From positions 151,863 through 215,862 of the forward strand of contig DATGFN010000011.1 of NCBI GenBank assembly GCA_035308965.1: a DNA stretch of 64,000 nucleotides. Reading direction: 5' to 3'. Origin of the DNA: DASYXZ01 sp035308965. Its GTDB lineage: Bacteria > Acidobacteriota > Terriglobia > UBA7540. The position numbers and the translations under genes were made by a program. The number at the start of each line of letters is the position of its first letter. Within the stretch, counting starts at the first letter, position 1. This document shows positions 1-7,857 of this stretch, one piece after another. The notes under the pieces were generated by a model. It was not told the origin of the DNA. It saw only the letters and a list, made by a program, of their open reading frames with translations, and did no database searches.

Positions 1-2
1 GC

Positions 3-905
3 GTAGGCGACGTGACAGCGTGCCTCGAATCCTTGCAGGCCATCCCGAGCGTGGAGAGCGCGGTTCGCATTTCCGCGCCCTACAAATTCGTGAGCAGGGA
101 ATTCAAGAAAGAGCGCAGCCAAATCCGCGTGGATGGAACTGTAATCGGAGGCGGGGAATTTGTAGTGATGGCCGGGCCGTGTTCGGTGGAAAACGAAAAG
201 CAAATCATGGATACGGCGGAGGCCGTGGCCGCGGCGGGAGCCAAGATTCTGCGCGGAGGCGCGTTCAAACCTCGAACATCCCCTTACGATTTCCAGGGGC
301 TCGAACTCGAGGGGCTCAAATTACTGGCCAAAGCGCGCCAGGCCACCGGCCTGGCCATCATCACGGAGGTGATGAGCGATCGCGACGTCGATCTGGTGGC
401 CGAGCACGCTGACATCATGCAGGTGGGCGCCCGCAACATGCAGAACTTCGCGCTGCTCAAGACCCTGGGCAAATGCGGCCGCACCGTTCTCCTCAAGCGC
501 GGAATGAGTTCCACGCTGAATGAACTGCTGATGTCGGCGGAATACGTCACCGCGCATGGCAATCCGAACGTGGTGCTATGCGAGCGTGGCATCCGGACTT
601 TCGAGACCGCCACGCGCAATACCTGTGACATTGCCAGCATCCCCGTGCTGAACGAACTCACTCACCTGCCCGTGATTCTCGATCCCAGCCACGCCACCGG
701 CAAACGCAGTCTGGTACCCGCGCTCTCGCGCGCCGCGGTCGCCATTGGCGCCGACGGCCTGCTGGTGGAGGTCCATCCCAAGCCCGAAAAAGCCTTCAGC
801 GACGGCGCCCAATCACTTAACTTCGAGCAGTTCCGCGCCATGATGGAAGACCTGCGCCCGTATTTAGACTTGCGCAGCCAGTCGCTGGCCGTGAAGCAGG
901 TTTGA
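3..905 (+). CDS. aroF: 3-deoxy-7-phosphoheptulonate synthase (DAHP synthase), 5'-truncated by the window edge
   Basis: First enzyme of the shikimate pathway, condensing phosphoenolpyruvate with erythrose-4-phosphate. The frame is open to the window edge, and the first visible residues (a stretch ending in PYKFVSREF) are the end of the ferredoxin-like N-terminal domain found in the Thermotoga-type (AroA-beta) enzymes. The true start therefore lies upstream, and the GTG at 12 is only the first in-frame start codon visible. The TIM-barrel follows with AGPCSVE, the KPRTSPYDFQG loop, the VGARNMQN segment, LLKRGMSST and LDPSHATGKR, all hallmark PEP/metal-binding stretches of the family. The frame ends at a TGA after about 300 visible codons, close to the usual 335-340 residues once the missing N terminus is added. 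It stands alone here; the next gene begins 303 bp downstream. Confidence 0.96.
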   Translation, partial: VGDVTACLESLQAIPSVESAVRISAPYKFVSREFKKERSQIRVDGTVIGGGEFVVMAGPCSVENEKQIMDTAEAVAAAGAKILRGGAFKPRTSPYDFQGLELEGLKLLAKARQATGLAIITEVMSDRDVDLVAEHADIMQVGARNMQNFALLKTLGKCGRTVLLKRGMSSTLNELLMSAEYVTAHGNPNVVLCERGIRTFETATRNTCDIASIPVLNELTHLPVILDPSHATGKRSLVPALSRAAVAIGADGLLVEVHPKPEKAFSDGAQSLNFEQFRAMMEDLRPYLDLRSQSLAVKQV

Positions 906-1208
906 AACTTGCGCAAGCTATTGCGCACCGCAACAGCCGAATAGTTGGCCATAGCACGCCCTTTATGCTGTGGGGTTTTGCATGGTCCGTACTTGATTCA
1001 GCCCCCGGCACAAATGGCGTGCGATAGGTACCAGCTCAAATGGAACACAACCCACCTGGAATTCCTGAGGCAGGCACAGCGAAAAATCTCCGCCACCAAG
1101 ACACAAAGGCATTAAGAAGCTGCCTCGCGGAATAATCATTCCTTGGTGTCTTCGTGTCTTGGTGGTAAAAACATTCTGGGCCGGAATCGTTAAACAGGGA
1201 CACCCTGG
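906..1208. other. Intergenic region with an inverted octamer repeat
   Basis: No coding signal was found between aroF and cstA. The main structure is a 73-bp inverted repeat built from degenerate 8-mers (annotated separately at 1093-1165). A perfect 10-bp palindrome CTTGCGCAAG lies just after the aroF stop but has no T-run, so it is not a convincing terminator. The cstA promoter should lie here but no clear -35/-10 pair stands out. Confidence 0.5.
1093..1165. repeat. Inverted repeat of tandem 8-mers, MITE-like
   Basis: The left arm (1093-1108, CCACCAAGACACAAAG) and right arm (1150-1165, CTTCGTGTCTTGGTGG) are complementary at 15 of 16 positions. The right side resolves into three tandem octamers: CTTGGTGT, CTTCGTGT, CTTGGTGG. 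The left side is the degenerate reverse complement of the same array. This composition suggests a small non-autonomous repeat element inserted between aroF and cstA rather than a factor-independent terminator, since no T-tract follows. Confidence 0.6.
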
Positions 1209-3263
1209 ATGCGCCTCCTGAAAAACCTGGCATGGGTTCTGATCGCACTGCTGGGTGCGGTCGCTCTGGGCATGATCGCCACGGTGCGCGGCGAACCGTT
1301 GAACGCGGTTTGGCTGGTGGCCGCGGCGGCGTGCGTTTATGCGCTCGGGTACCGCTTCTACAGCCGCTGGGTGGCGTTTACGGTGCTGGAACTTGACGAC
1401 CGGCGCGCCACGCCGGCGGAGCGCCTGGACGACGGGCACGATTTTCTGCCCACCAATAAATGGGTTTTGTTTGGGCACCACTTTGCCGCTATCGCTGGAC
1501 CGGGGCCGCTGGTCGGTCCGATTCTCGCCGCTCAATTCGGATATCTTCCCGGCACGCTCTGGATAGTTCTGGGCGGAATCCTGGGCGGCTGCGTTCAGGA
1601 TTTCGTCACGCTCTTTTGCTCCATGCGCCGTAACGGAAGGTCGCTCGGGCAGATGGCCAAGGACGAAATCGGCGAGGTCGGTGGATGGACCGCTCTCTTC
1701 GCCGTGCTCTGCATTTTAATAATCCTTTTGGGCGCTGTGGCGCTGGTGGTGGTGAACGCGCTCAAAGCAAGTCCGTGGGGATTGTTCACCATCGCCATGA
1801 CCATGCCCATTGCCCTGCTCCTCGGAGTTTACCTCCGCTACCTGCGTCCGGGGCGCGTGCTCGAAGCATCCATGGTGGGTTTCTTTCTGGTGATGGCGGC
1901 GGTGATTGGCGGGCGCTACGTGGCGGAATCCGCGACGCTCGCGCAATATTTCACTTATAGCGGCCCGTCGCTGGTCTGGATGGTGGTCGTCTACGGATTT
2001 GCCGCCTCAGTGCTGCCGGTTTGGCTGCTGCTCGCCCCGCGCGATTACCTGAGCACCTTCATCAAACTCGGAACCATTCTAGCCCTGGCGCTGGGAATTC
2101 TTGCCGCCCACCCGCAGATGTTGCTCCCGCCTCTCACGCGATTTACCGATGGCACCGGGCCGATTTTTTCCGGGAAGGTTTTTCCATTTTGCTTCATCAC
2201 CATCGCCTGCGGAGCCGTTTCCGGATTTCATTCGCTGATTGCGAGCGGGACCACGCCTAAGCTCATCTGCAAGGAAAGCCAGGCGCGCTTGATCGGCTAC
2301 GGCGCCATGATGATGGAATCTTTCGTAGGCGTGATGGCGATGGTGGCGGCCACGGTGCTTCAACCCGGCGTCTACTTTGCCGTCAACAGTCCGGCGGGAG
2401 TGGTGGGCGCGCTGCCGGAGAAGGCGGTGGCCACCATTTCCAACTGGGGTTTTCCGGTGACCACTCAAACCATGTCGGAGTTGGCCTCGCGCGTAGGCGA
2501 AATCACACTCTTCAATCGCACCGGCGGCGCGCCCTCGCTGGCTGTAGGCATGGCGCACATTTTCGGAAGCACGCTTGGAATGGGCGGGCTCGAAGCCATC
2601 TGGTATCACTTTGCCATCATGTTTGAAGCGCTTTTTATTCTCACTGTGCTCGACGCTGGCACGCGCGTTGGACGATTCATGCTTCAAGACTTACTCGGTC
2701 ATTTTTGGAAACCGCTGGGGCGGACCAGTTGGTATCCGAGCGTCGTCCTTACCAGCGCGCTGATTACCGGCGCGTGGGGCTACTTCCTTTACCAGGGCAT
2801 CATGGACCCGCTCGGCGGCATCAACAGCCTGTGGCCTCTTTTTGGAATATCCAACCAGTTGCTGGCCACTATCGCTTTCTGCGTGTGCACCACCATTCTG
2901 ATTAAGATGGGGAAAACCAAGTATGCCTGGGTGACGCTCGCGCCCCTCGCCTGGCTGGTGGCCGTGACCATGACGGCGAGCTACCAAAAGATTTTTGACG
3001 CCGACCCGCGCATCGGTTTTTGGGCGCAGGCCAGCCATTTGTCCGACTTGATTTCCACCGGCGCCATTCCCGCCGCCAAGATTGCTGAAACACAACGGGT
3101 AATTTTTAATAACCGGCTGGACGCGGTCGTCACCGCTATTTTTGCCGCGTTTGTAGTGGTGATTCTGGTGGAATCGGGACGCAATTGGTGGCTCTACGCA
3201 TGGGGAGGGAAGCAGCCGGTGATGAGCGAAGCGCCCATGGAAACATCGCGGCTGACAGCGTGA
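1209..3263 (+). CDS. cstA: Carbon starvation protein CstA family transporter
   Basis: Integral inner-membrane transporter of the CstA/BtsT family, which imports pyruvate or small peptides when carbon is scarce. The 684-residue length matches the family (about 690-720). Many hydrophobic helices are visible. The conserved loop GHHFAAIAGPGPLVGPILAA lies near residue 95, followed by the GGCVQDFVTLF stretch, the SGTTPK motif in the middle, and a C-terminal five-helix CstA block. The ATG at 1209 is preceded by a weak CAGGGA. A YbdD/YjiX-like small protein gene follows after 72 bp, the classic partner arrangement, which supports the assignment. The substrate (pyruvate or peptides) cannot be decided from sequence. 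Confidence 0.96.
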   Translation: MRLLKNLAWVLIALLGAVALGMIATVRGEPLNAVWLVAAAACVYALGYRFYSRWVAFTVLELDDRRATPAERLDDGHDFLPTNKWVLFGHHFAAIAGPGPLVGPILAAQFGYLPGTLWIVLGGILGGCVQDFVTLFCSMRRNGRSLGQMAKDEIGEVGGWTALFAVLCILIILLGAVALVVVNALKASPWGLFTIAMTMPIALLLGVYLRYLRPGRVLEASMVGFFLVMAAVIGGRYVAESATLAQYFTYSGPSLVWMVVVYGFAASVLPVWLLLAPRDYLSTFIKLGTILALALGILAAHPQMLLPPLTRFTDGTGPIFSGKVFPFCFITIACGAVSGFHSLIASGTTPKLICKESQARLIGYGAMMMESFVGVMAMVAATVLQPGVYFAVNSPAGVVGALPEKAVATISNWGFPVTTQTMSELASRVGEITLFNRTGGAPSLAVGMAHIFGSTLGMGGLEAIWYHFAIMFEALFILTVLDAGTRVGRFMLQDLLGHFWKPLGRTSWYPSVVLTSALITGAWGYFLYQGIMDPLGGINSLWPLFGISNQLLATIAFCVCTTILIKMGKTKYAWVTLAPLAWLVAVTMTASYQKIFDADPRIGFWAQASHLSDLISTGAIPAAKIAETQRVIFNNRLDAVVTAIFAAFVVVILVESGRNWWLYAWGGKQPVMSEAPMETSRLTA

Positions 3264-3335
3264 GAAGACGGAAACTGGAAACTCGAAAATGGAAAATCGC
3301 AAATCACAAATCGCAAATACGCCAGGGGAGGAGCT

Positions 3336-3518
3336 GTGACTCAATTGCAAAACCTGTTGCGAAGGGCCTGGCAGTTTCTTCGCGAGGCGTGCGGCGAAAA
3401 TGATTACGCGCGATATCGTGCCGCCGCCATCGGCCGTGGCGATCCACCCCTTTCTCCGGAAGAATTTTATCTATCCGGACTTCAAAATAAATACTCGCGC
3501 CCCAACCGTTGCTGCTAG
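3336..3518 (+). CDS. YbdD/YjiX family small protein, CstA partner
   Basis: A 60-residue protein starting with GTG behind a strong AGGGGAGGA Shine-Dalgarno. It has the family layout: a basic amphipathic N terminus (LLRRAWQFLREACGE), a DYARY segment matching the YbdD DYDNY core, a SPEEFY motif, and the diagnostic C-terminal Cys pair after Asn-Arg (NRCC). In enterobacteria the equivalent genes (ybdD after cstA, yjiX after btsT) are always adjacent to the transporter and are needed for pyruvate uptake; the same partnership is inferred here from position. It is probably co-transcribed with cstA. The stop codon overlaps the left arm of a hairpin that reaches the next gene's ribosome-binding site. 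Confidence 0.9.
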   Translation: MTQLQNLLRRAWQFLREACGENDYARYRAAAIGRGDPPLSPEEFYLSGLQNKYSRPNRCC

Positions 3519-3541
3519 GCGGCGCGCCACCTTGCTAGCAG
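3512..3541 (+). promoter_or_regulatory. Hairpin spanning the ybdD-like stop codon and the next gene's ribosome-binding site
   Basis: CTGCTAG (3512-3518) and CTAGCAG (3535-3541) form a 7-bp perfect inverted repeat. The left arm contains the TAG stop of the upstream gene, and the right arm ends at the AGGAGA Shine-Dalgarno (about 3540-3545) of the NHL protein gene. In a joint transcript it could mask that site. This role is inferred from position only. Confidence 0.35.
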
Positions 3542-3550
3542 GAGACGCCT

Positions 3551-4573
3551 ATGAAATTCCGATTGCTCCTTTTGTGCCTTTTATTCGCCACGCCTGTGTT
3601 GGCCCTGCAAGATTCGGCGCCCGAAATCCCATTCGAATCGGTTCCGAACATTCTTAAGCTGCCGCCCGACTTGTATTTGGGAGAGGTTCCCGGTGTGGCA
3701 CTGAATTCAAAGGGGCACATTTTTATCTACACGCGCAGCGGCGAAACATTCCTTTTGGAATTTGACCCCGCGGGAAAATTCCTGCGCCGGATTGGCAAGG
3801 GCCTGTACGCGTTCAGCGGCCGGTCTTTCGCTCACGTTGTGCGAGTGGACGCGCACGACAACATTTGGTGCGTGGACGAAGGCTCGAACATGGTGATCGA
3901 ATTTAATTCCGCCGGGCGCGTGATGCTGCTTCTCGGCCGCAAGCCTGAGCCCGTGGAAGGCTCCGCTCCTGCTGGCTCCGCCGCCGCTCCCACGGCAGCG
4001 CCGGCTGGGAATGGAATCTCCAGTGGCACCGGTCTCTTTGGTTTGCTCACCTTCAATCGGCCAACCGACGTGGCCTGGGATGCAGCGGGGAACATCTTCG
4101 TGAGCGACGGCTACGGAAACTCTCATGTGGTCAAATTTTCCAAGTCCGGAGATTTCATCAAAGAATGGGGAACGAAAGGTTCGAGCCCGGGACAATTCCG
4201 CACACCGCATTCCATGGCCGTGGACGCCAAAGGGAATGTTTACATTGCGGACCGCGGGAATCAGCGCATCCAGATCTTCGACAATGACGGCAACTACCGG
4301 AACGAAATCACCAACGCCGGCACCCCATGGGCGATTTGTATCACGCCCGGACCCAACCAGTTTCTCTACAGCTCGGACGCCACGCCCGGCCGCATTTACA
4401 AGCTCGATCTGAATGGTAAATTGCTGGGAGAATTCGGTTCTTTCGGTCACGCCTTAAAGCAATTCGGCTGGGTGCATGAAATGGATTGCAGCCAGGGCAA
4501 CAAGAATGTGCTTTACGTTGGAGAACTCCTGAATTGGCGCATGCAGAAACTGATTTTGCATCCGGCAAAATAA
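3551..4573 (+). CDS. Secreted NHL-repeat (six-bladed beta-propeller) protein
   Basis: 340 residues beginning with a clear signal peptide (MKFRLLLLCLLFATPVLALQ). The rest is a beta-propeller of NHL-like blades: repeated units of the type (hydrophobic)-VDA-x-GN-(V/I)-Y-(I/V)-AD-x-GN-x-R-IQ-(I/V)-F can be seen around residues 95-120, 170-200, 210-245 and 255-275. A low-complexity Gly/Ala/Pro loop (about residues 135-160) interrupts the first blades. The fold is a scaffold found in extracellular binding proteins and in peptidylglycine amidating lyase-like proteins; no catalytic motif can be assigned. The ATG at 3551 has an AGGAGA site at good spacing. The gene converges with the S53 peptidase gene. 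Function unknown beyond an exported, ligand- or protein-binding propeller. Confidence 0.85.
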   Translation: MKFRLLLLCLLFATPVLALQDSAPEIPFESVPNILKLPPDLYLGEVPGVALNSKGHIFIYTRSGETFLLEFDPAGKFLRRIGKGLYAFSGRSFAHVVRVDAHDNIWCVDEGSNMVIEFNSAGRVMLLLGRKPEPVEGSAPAGSAAAPTAAPAGNGISSGTGLFGLLTFNRPTDVAWDAAGNIFVSDGYGNSHVVKFSKSGDFIKEWGTKGSSPGQFRTPHSMAVDAKGNVYIADRGNQRIQIFDNDGNYRNEITNAGTPWAICITPGPNQFLYSSDATPGRIYKLDLNGKLLGEFGSFGHALKQFGWVHEMDCSQGNKNVLYVGELLNWRMQKLILHPAK

Positions 4574-4603
4574 AACAAAAAGGGGCTTCCGCCTGGAAGG
4601 CCC
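4572..4603 (-). terminator. Rho-independent terminator of the S53 peptidase gene
   Basis: Read on the minus strand, a GC-rich hairpin (4582-4603, arms GGGCCTTCC and GGAAGCCCC with one mismatch around an AGGC loop) is followed by T5GT4ATTTT. It lies 30 bp past the stop of the minus-strand peptidase gene, between the two convergent genes. Confidence 0.7.
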
Positions 4604-4634
4604 ATTGAAAAAATCAGCACAAATCCGGCTGTGA

Positions 4635-5879
4635 TTATTTGCTCACAGTGCCTTTGTTGCTCCCGACACCCGTGACGAAGTCCCAGCCAGTTGCGGCGCT
4701 AAAGCTACCCGCGCTGCCTGAAGTAATGTCGCGGAAGTTCGAGCTATAGCAACTCGGGGTTGCGTAGCAACTGTAGATGGTGCTTAGCTCGGTGTCGGTG
4801 CTGGTGTATTTGCTGCCAGACAGATTAACAATTCCAGCCAATGATGGTGAGGCGACGCTCGTCCCGCCAAAAACCATCCAACCGGTTCTTCCCTGGCAAG
4901 AAGTGGTGTCGTAAACCGCAACGCCCGTATTGGGATTTGCGTCGAAGGAAAAGTCCGGCACACCACGATGGCCATTCAGGAGGCCGGCGATCACACTTTG
5001 ATATCCGGGAATCGGCTCATACGCGCTGGTCCCTCCGCCACTGCCTGACCAGGCTGATTCACTGGTGAAATTGCCCCCGCTTCGATTCACGGAAGTGCCG
5101 CCGGCGCAAACGACGTTGGGTGAAACGCCGGGGTAGATGGTTTTTCCACCCGTATCGCCACTGGCTGCGAAGTAGACCACGCCTGAGGTTGCAAAATGGC
5201 TGTCGGCGCTTGCTTCGGAGGGAGTTTCATTGCTACCCCAGCTCATGGAAACCTGAGTGACCCCGGGTAGGCCGCTTGCGTAGTCAACGGCCGCATAGAG
5301 ATCAGCATTGCCGTTAGTGGCGGCTTCGACGAGGACGATTTTAGCGTTCGGAGCCATCGCGTGAGCCCACTCGATATCGAGGGCCTCTTCTTGCGCCCAG
5401 CCGCAATTAACTCTCGGCGCGGTTCCGCCAGGGTAAGCCTTCTGAAAGCATGAAGTGGTAATAGTACTAGAGCATTGAGGTAGAACCGGGAGGTTGAATT
5501 GGTTTGAAAACACCGTGAGATCGTTGTACGCCGTTGGGTAATCGTAAGCGTCCACGATGGCAATCGCTCCGCTTCCTCCCGACGGTACCGTTTTGCTGGA
5601 GGCAATTGGGCAATTCGTACCTGAGGATGCAACGAGGCCGTAAACGCACGCCAGGGAGCCAGGAGTCTCGCCTGCCGGGCCGCCGCCTCCACCCTTCATC
5701 GGGTGGTCAAGAATCATATGGTTTGTGTGCGACCTGACGCCCGCGTCTCCGGGATGTTCGACGGAGGAGTCCGGAACGACCACCACGGCATGTTCATCGC
5801 CCTGGCCTTGGGCCAATAGCGCGGACGTCCCCAAACTCATCGCGAAAACCACCAGCGATAAAACAATAAACCTCTTCAT
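4635..5879 (-). CDS. Secreted S53 (sedolisin-like) serine-carboxyl peptidase lacking the usual prodomain
   Basis: A predicted extracellular acid endopeptidase. The signal peptide is MKRFIVLSLVVFAMSLGTSALLAQG. The catalytic set of family S53 is visible: Glu164 and Asp168 in QEEALDIEW (E-x3-D spacing), Asp242 in AASGDTGG (oxyanion Asp), and Ser341 in GGTSVASPSLAG. The C-terminal GWDFVTGVGS is the usual end of the domain near the calcium site. At 414 residues it is shorter than typical sedolisins, which carry a 150-200-residue activation propeptide; here only about 75 residues separate the signal peptide from the catalytic domain. Several Cys pairs suggest disulfides. The ATG has a good GGAGG site 6 nt upstream. 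It is likely an exported peptidase matured without the standard prodomain, or an adhesin-like relative. Confidence 0.88.
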   Translation of the reverse strand: MKRFIVLSLVVFAMSLGTSALLAQGQGDEHAVVVVPDSSVEHPGDAGVRSHTNHMILDHPMKGGGGGPAGETPGSLACVYGLVASSGTNCPIASSKTVPSGGSGAIAIVDAYDYPTAYNDLTVFSNQFNLPVLPQCSSTITTSCFQKAYPGGTAPRVNCGWAQEEALDIEWAHAMAPNAKIVLVEAATNGNADLYAAVDYASGLPGVTQVSMSWGSNETPSEASADSHFATSGVVYFAASGDTGGKTIYPGVSPNVVCAGGTSVNRSGGNFTSESAWSGSGGGTSAYEPIPGYQSVIAGLLNGHRGVPDFSFDANPNTGVAVYDTTSCQGRTGWMVFGGTSVASPSLAGIVNLSGSKYTSTDTELSTIYSCYATPSCYSSNFRDITSGSAGSFSAATGWDFVTGVGSNKGTVSK

Positions 5880-6387
5880 TACGAGCCTCCATGCCTTGCC
5901 CTGAATAGTTTGTCAAATTGACGTGTTGCCGTTCAAACCTTCTCATCAACCCTGAGGGTACGCAACTCCCATTCTAGAAAAACCGGAATGGCATTTCCAG
6001 TAGCCACCCATTATTTCAAAAGACTCAATTCCTCGGGTGAACAACTTTGCTTTTTTGCTGCCTTTGAGTTTCAGCCCTCGCTCTGCACTACAGTTTCCTA
6101 TTGCAAATTTGAGTCCCTTCCAAGGCGGAATACGGAAAATGAACCGATCGCCATATCTGGTAGAAAACAAGCAACGCTCTGTCTATTTTCGACTACATTC
6201 ATCCCCTTCCGACCGCTTGCCGACCCAGTCAATTACCACTTAAATGAAAGATTTTGCGTATCCGCCAATCTTTAATCCTCTTCACGATGAACGGAAAAGC
6301 ATCACCGTTCGAGGCACGGGGAGACTTTGCCTTGAATCATACTCATATTTACATTCTGAATTGAAGCCCGTACCGGCGGCCTTAGAG
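5880..6387. other. 508-bp intergenic region, no gene seen
   Basis: This lies between the 3' end of the cytochrome operon and the 5' end of the S53 peptidase gene; both are on the minus strand. It is somewhat AT-richer than its surroundings. Short frames exist but have no ribosome-binding sites or recognisable products. It must hold the peptidase promoter; apart from the GGAGG site next to that start, no regulatory motif was recognised. Confidence 0.4.
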
Positions 6388-7857
6388 CTACTTCTTGCGT
6401 GCGGCTTCTGTCGTTTCCGGAGCAATTCCCAGGTCAACGAGGATTTTCGGGTTTGGGTCATCGGCGGCGAGCAAGTTGTGACACGTGGAACAATCCTGGG
6501 GGATATTTTGGCTGGCATCGGAGGTCGAATGCGCTCCGTCATGGCAGCGAAAGCAGCCGGGGAAATCCGTGTGCCCGATGTTATTGGGGTAGGTTCCCCA
6601 AAGCACCTTCATTTCAGGGAACACGTTGCGATCGTAAATTGCCACCAGCGCATTGCCGGCCTGAACCACGTCGGCGCTCTGCTGGCGGTAGACGTCCGGA
6701 TAGTTTTTCCGGTAATACTCTGAAAGAGCGACGGGGATTTTGGCGCCGGCCTCCGCCTGCGTGGCGTATGACTGTTTCAGAATATCCAACCCTTGCTTCT
6801 TAACGAAGGGAAGCGAGGCCGAAATCTCACCCGTGGCCATGGCCTGATCCATGGCGCGGTCGGGCAAATAGTAAATGTGGGTGGGACGATTATGGCAGTC
6901 GATGCAATCCATCGTGCGCGCCGCAGATCTGTTCACAGCCCCGGGCTTGGTATCCGAATCAAGAAACATAGCGGTCTTGCCGGTCCGTGTGTTCTGGTAT
7001 TCCACCCAGTGGATGTTCTGGCGGCTTTCGTCGGACCCGTATTGAATGGTGATCCCCGCGCCCAGATGCGCGCTGTGGATGCCCGGGCTGGAGGGCCCGC
7101 CGCCGATATGAAGCATTAAGACAGTCTTGGTCAGGCTGTTTTTCTCGTCGTCGCCGAATTTCGGGATGATTTTCAAGCGGTCTCCGACGAATCTCTGTGG
7201 CCAGTGGCATTGCTCGCAAGTTTCACGCGCGGGGCGCAGGTTGTGGACGGGCGTCGGAATGGGCCGAGGGAATTTGTTGAACGCCACCGCATAGACTTGA
7301 TAGGTGCCGGAAAGTTTGCTGCGCACAAACCACGATGCGCCCGGCCCGATGTGACACTGCACGCACTCGACGCGCGAGTGGGGTGAACTTTGGTAGGCAG
7401 TAAATTCGGGCTGCATGACGGTGTGGCAGGTCTGCCCACAGAAGGTGACCGAGTCAACGTAATTCATGCTGCTGTAAGTGAGCTGGCCGCCGATCATCAC
7501 GTTGACTGCCGTAATGATTCCCACAAAAATAAGCAGACGGCGCAGTTCTACGTTTTGCAGGTCCAGAGGTGGAAACGAAGCGGGGAATACCCCGCGGTGA
7601 TGTTCGCGGCGCCGGCGCAAGATGATCCCAGCCGGGATCAGGGCGAGCCCGGTAAAGAAGACCCCGGGCAAGGCCACGAAAGTCAAAAGCCCAACATACG
7701 GATGGCGAATGTCACCCCGCACGATCGTGGGTAGCAGCCAGATCCAAAAAACGGTTGCCGCCGTGACCAAGACCACGCCAATGCGGCTGAGCAAGTTGCT
7801 GGAAAGATGTACAAGCGGAGATAGCCACTTGAAGAACTTAGTTTCCGGAAGACTCAT
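6388..7857 (-). CDS. NapC/NirT-like hexaheme cytochrome c, membrane-anchored quinol dehydrogenase
   Basis: 489 residues from the ATG at 7857 (an in-frame TTG 18 nt upstream is less likely). Hydrophobic helices occupy about residues 25-50, 57-78 and 105-125, followed by a periplasmic multihaem domain. There are five canonical CxxCH sites (CVQCH, CEQCH, CIDCH, CFRCH, CSTCH). The first haem site is written CGQTCH, a CX3CH spacing, in the context TFCGQTCHTVMQPEF. The adjacent HSRVECVQCHIGPGASWFVRSKLSG block is the signature of NapC/NirT-type proteins, which take electrons from menaquinol and pass them to periplasmic cytochromes. Its start overlaps the end of the CbcL-like gene by 20 bp, so the two are translationally coupled. 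It is the last gene of the cytochrome cluster. Confidence 0.88.
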   Translation of the reverse strand: MSLPETKFFKWLSPLVHLSSNLLSRIGVVLVTAATVFWIWLLPTIVRGDIRHPYVGLLTFVALPGVFFTGLALIPAGIILRRRREHHRGVFPASFPPLDLQNVELRRLLIFVGIITAVNVMIGGQLTYSSMNYVDSVTFCGQTCHTVMQPEFTAYQSSPHSRVECVQCHIGPGASWFVRSKLSGTYQVYAVAFNKFPRPIPTPVHNLRPARETCEQCHWPQRFVGDRLKIIPKFGDDEKNSLTKTVLMLHIGGGPSSPGIHSAHLGAGITIQYGSDESRQNIHWVEYQNTRTGKTAMFLDSDTKPGAVNRSAARTMDCIDCHNRPTHIYYLPDRAMDQAMATGEISASLPFVKKQGLDILKQSYATQAEAGAKIPVALSEYYRKNYPDVYRQQSADVVQAGNALVAIYDRNVFPEMKVLWGTYPNNIGHTDFPGCFRCHDGAHSTSDASQNIPQDCSTCHNLLAADDPNPKILVDLGIAPETTEAARKK

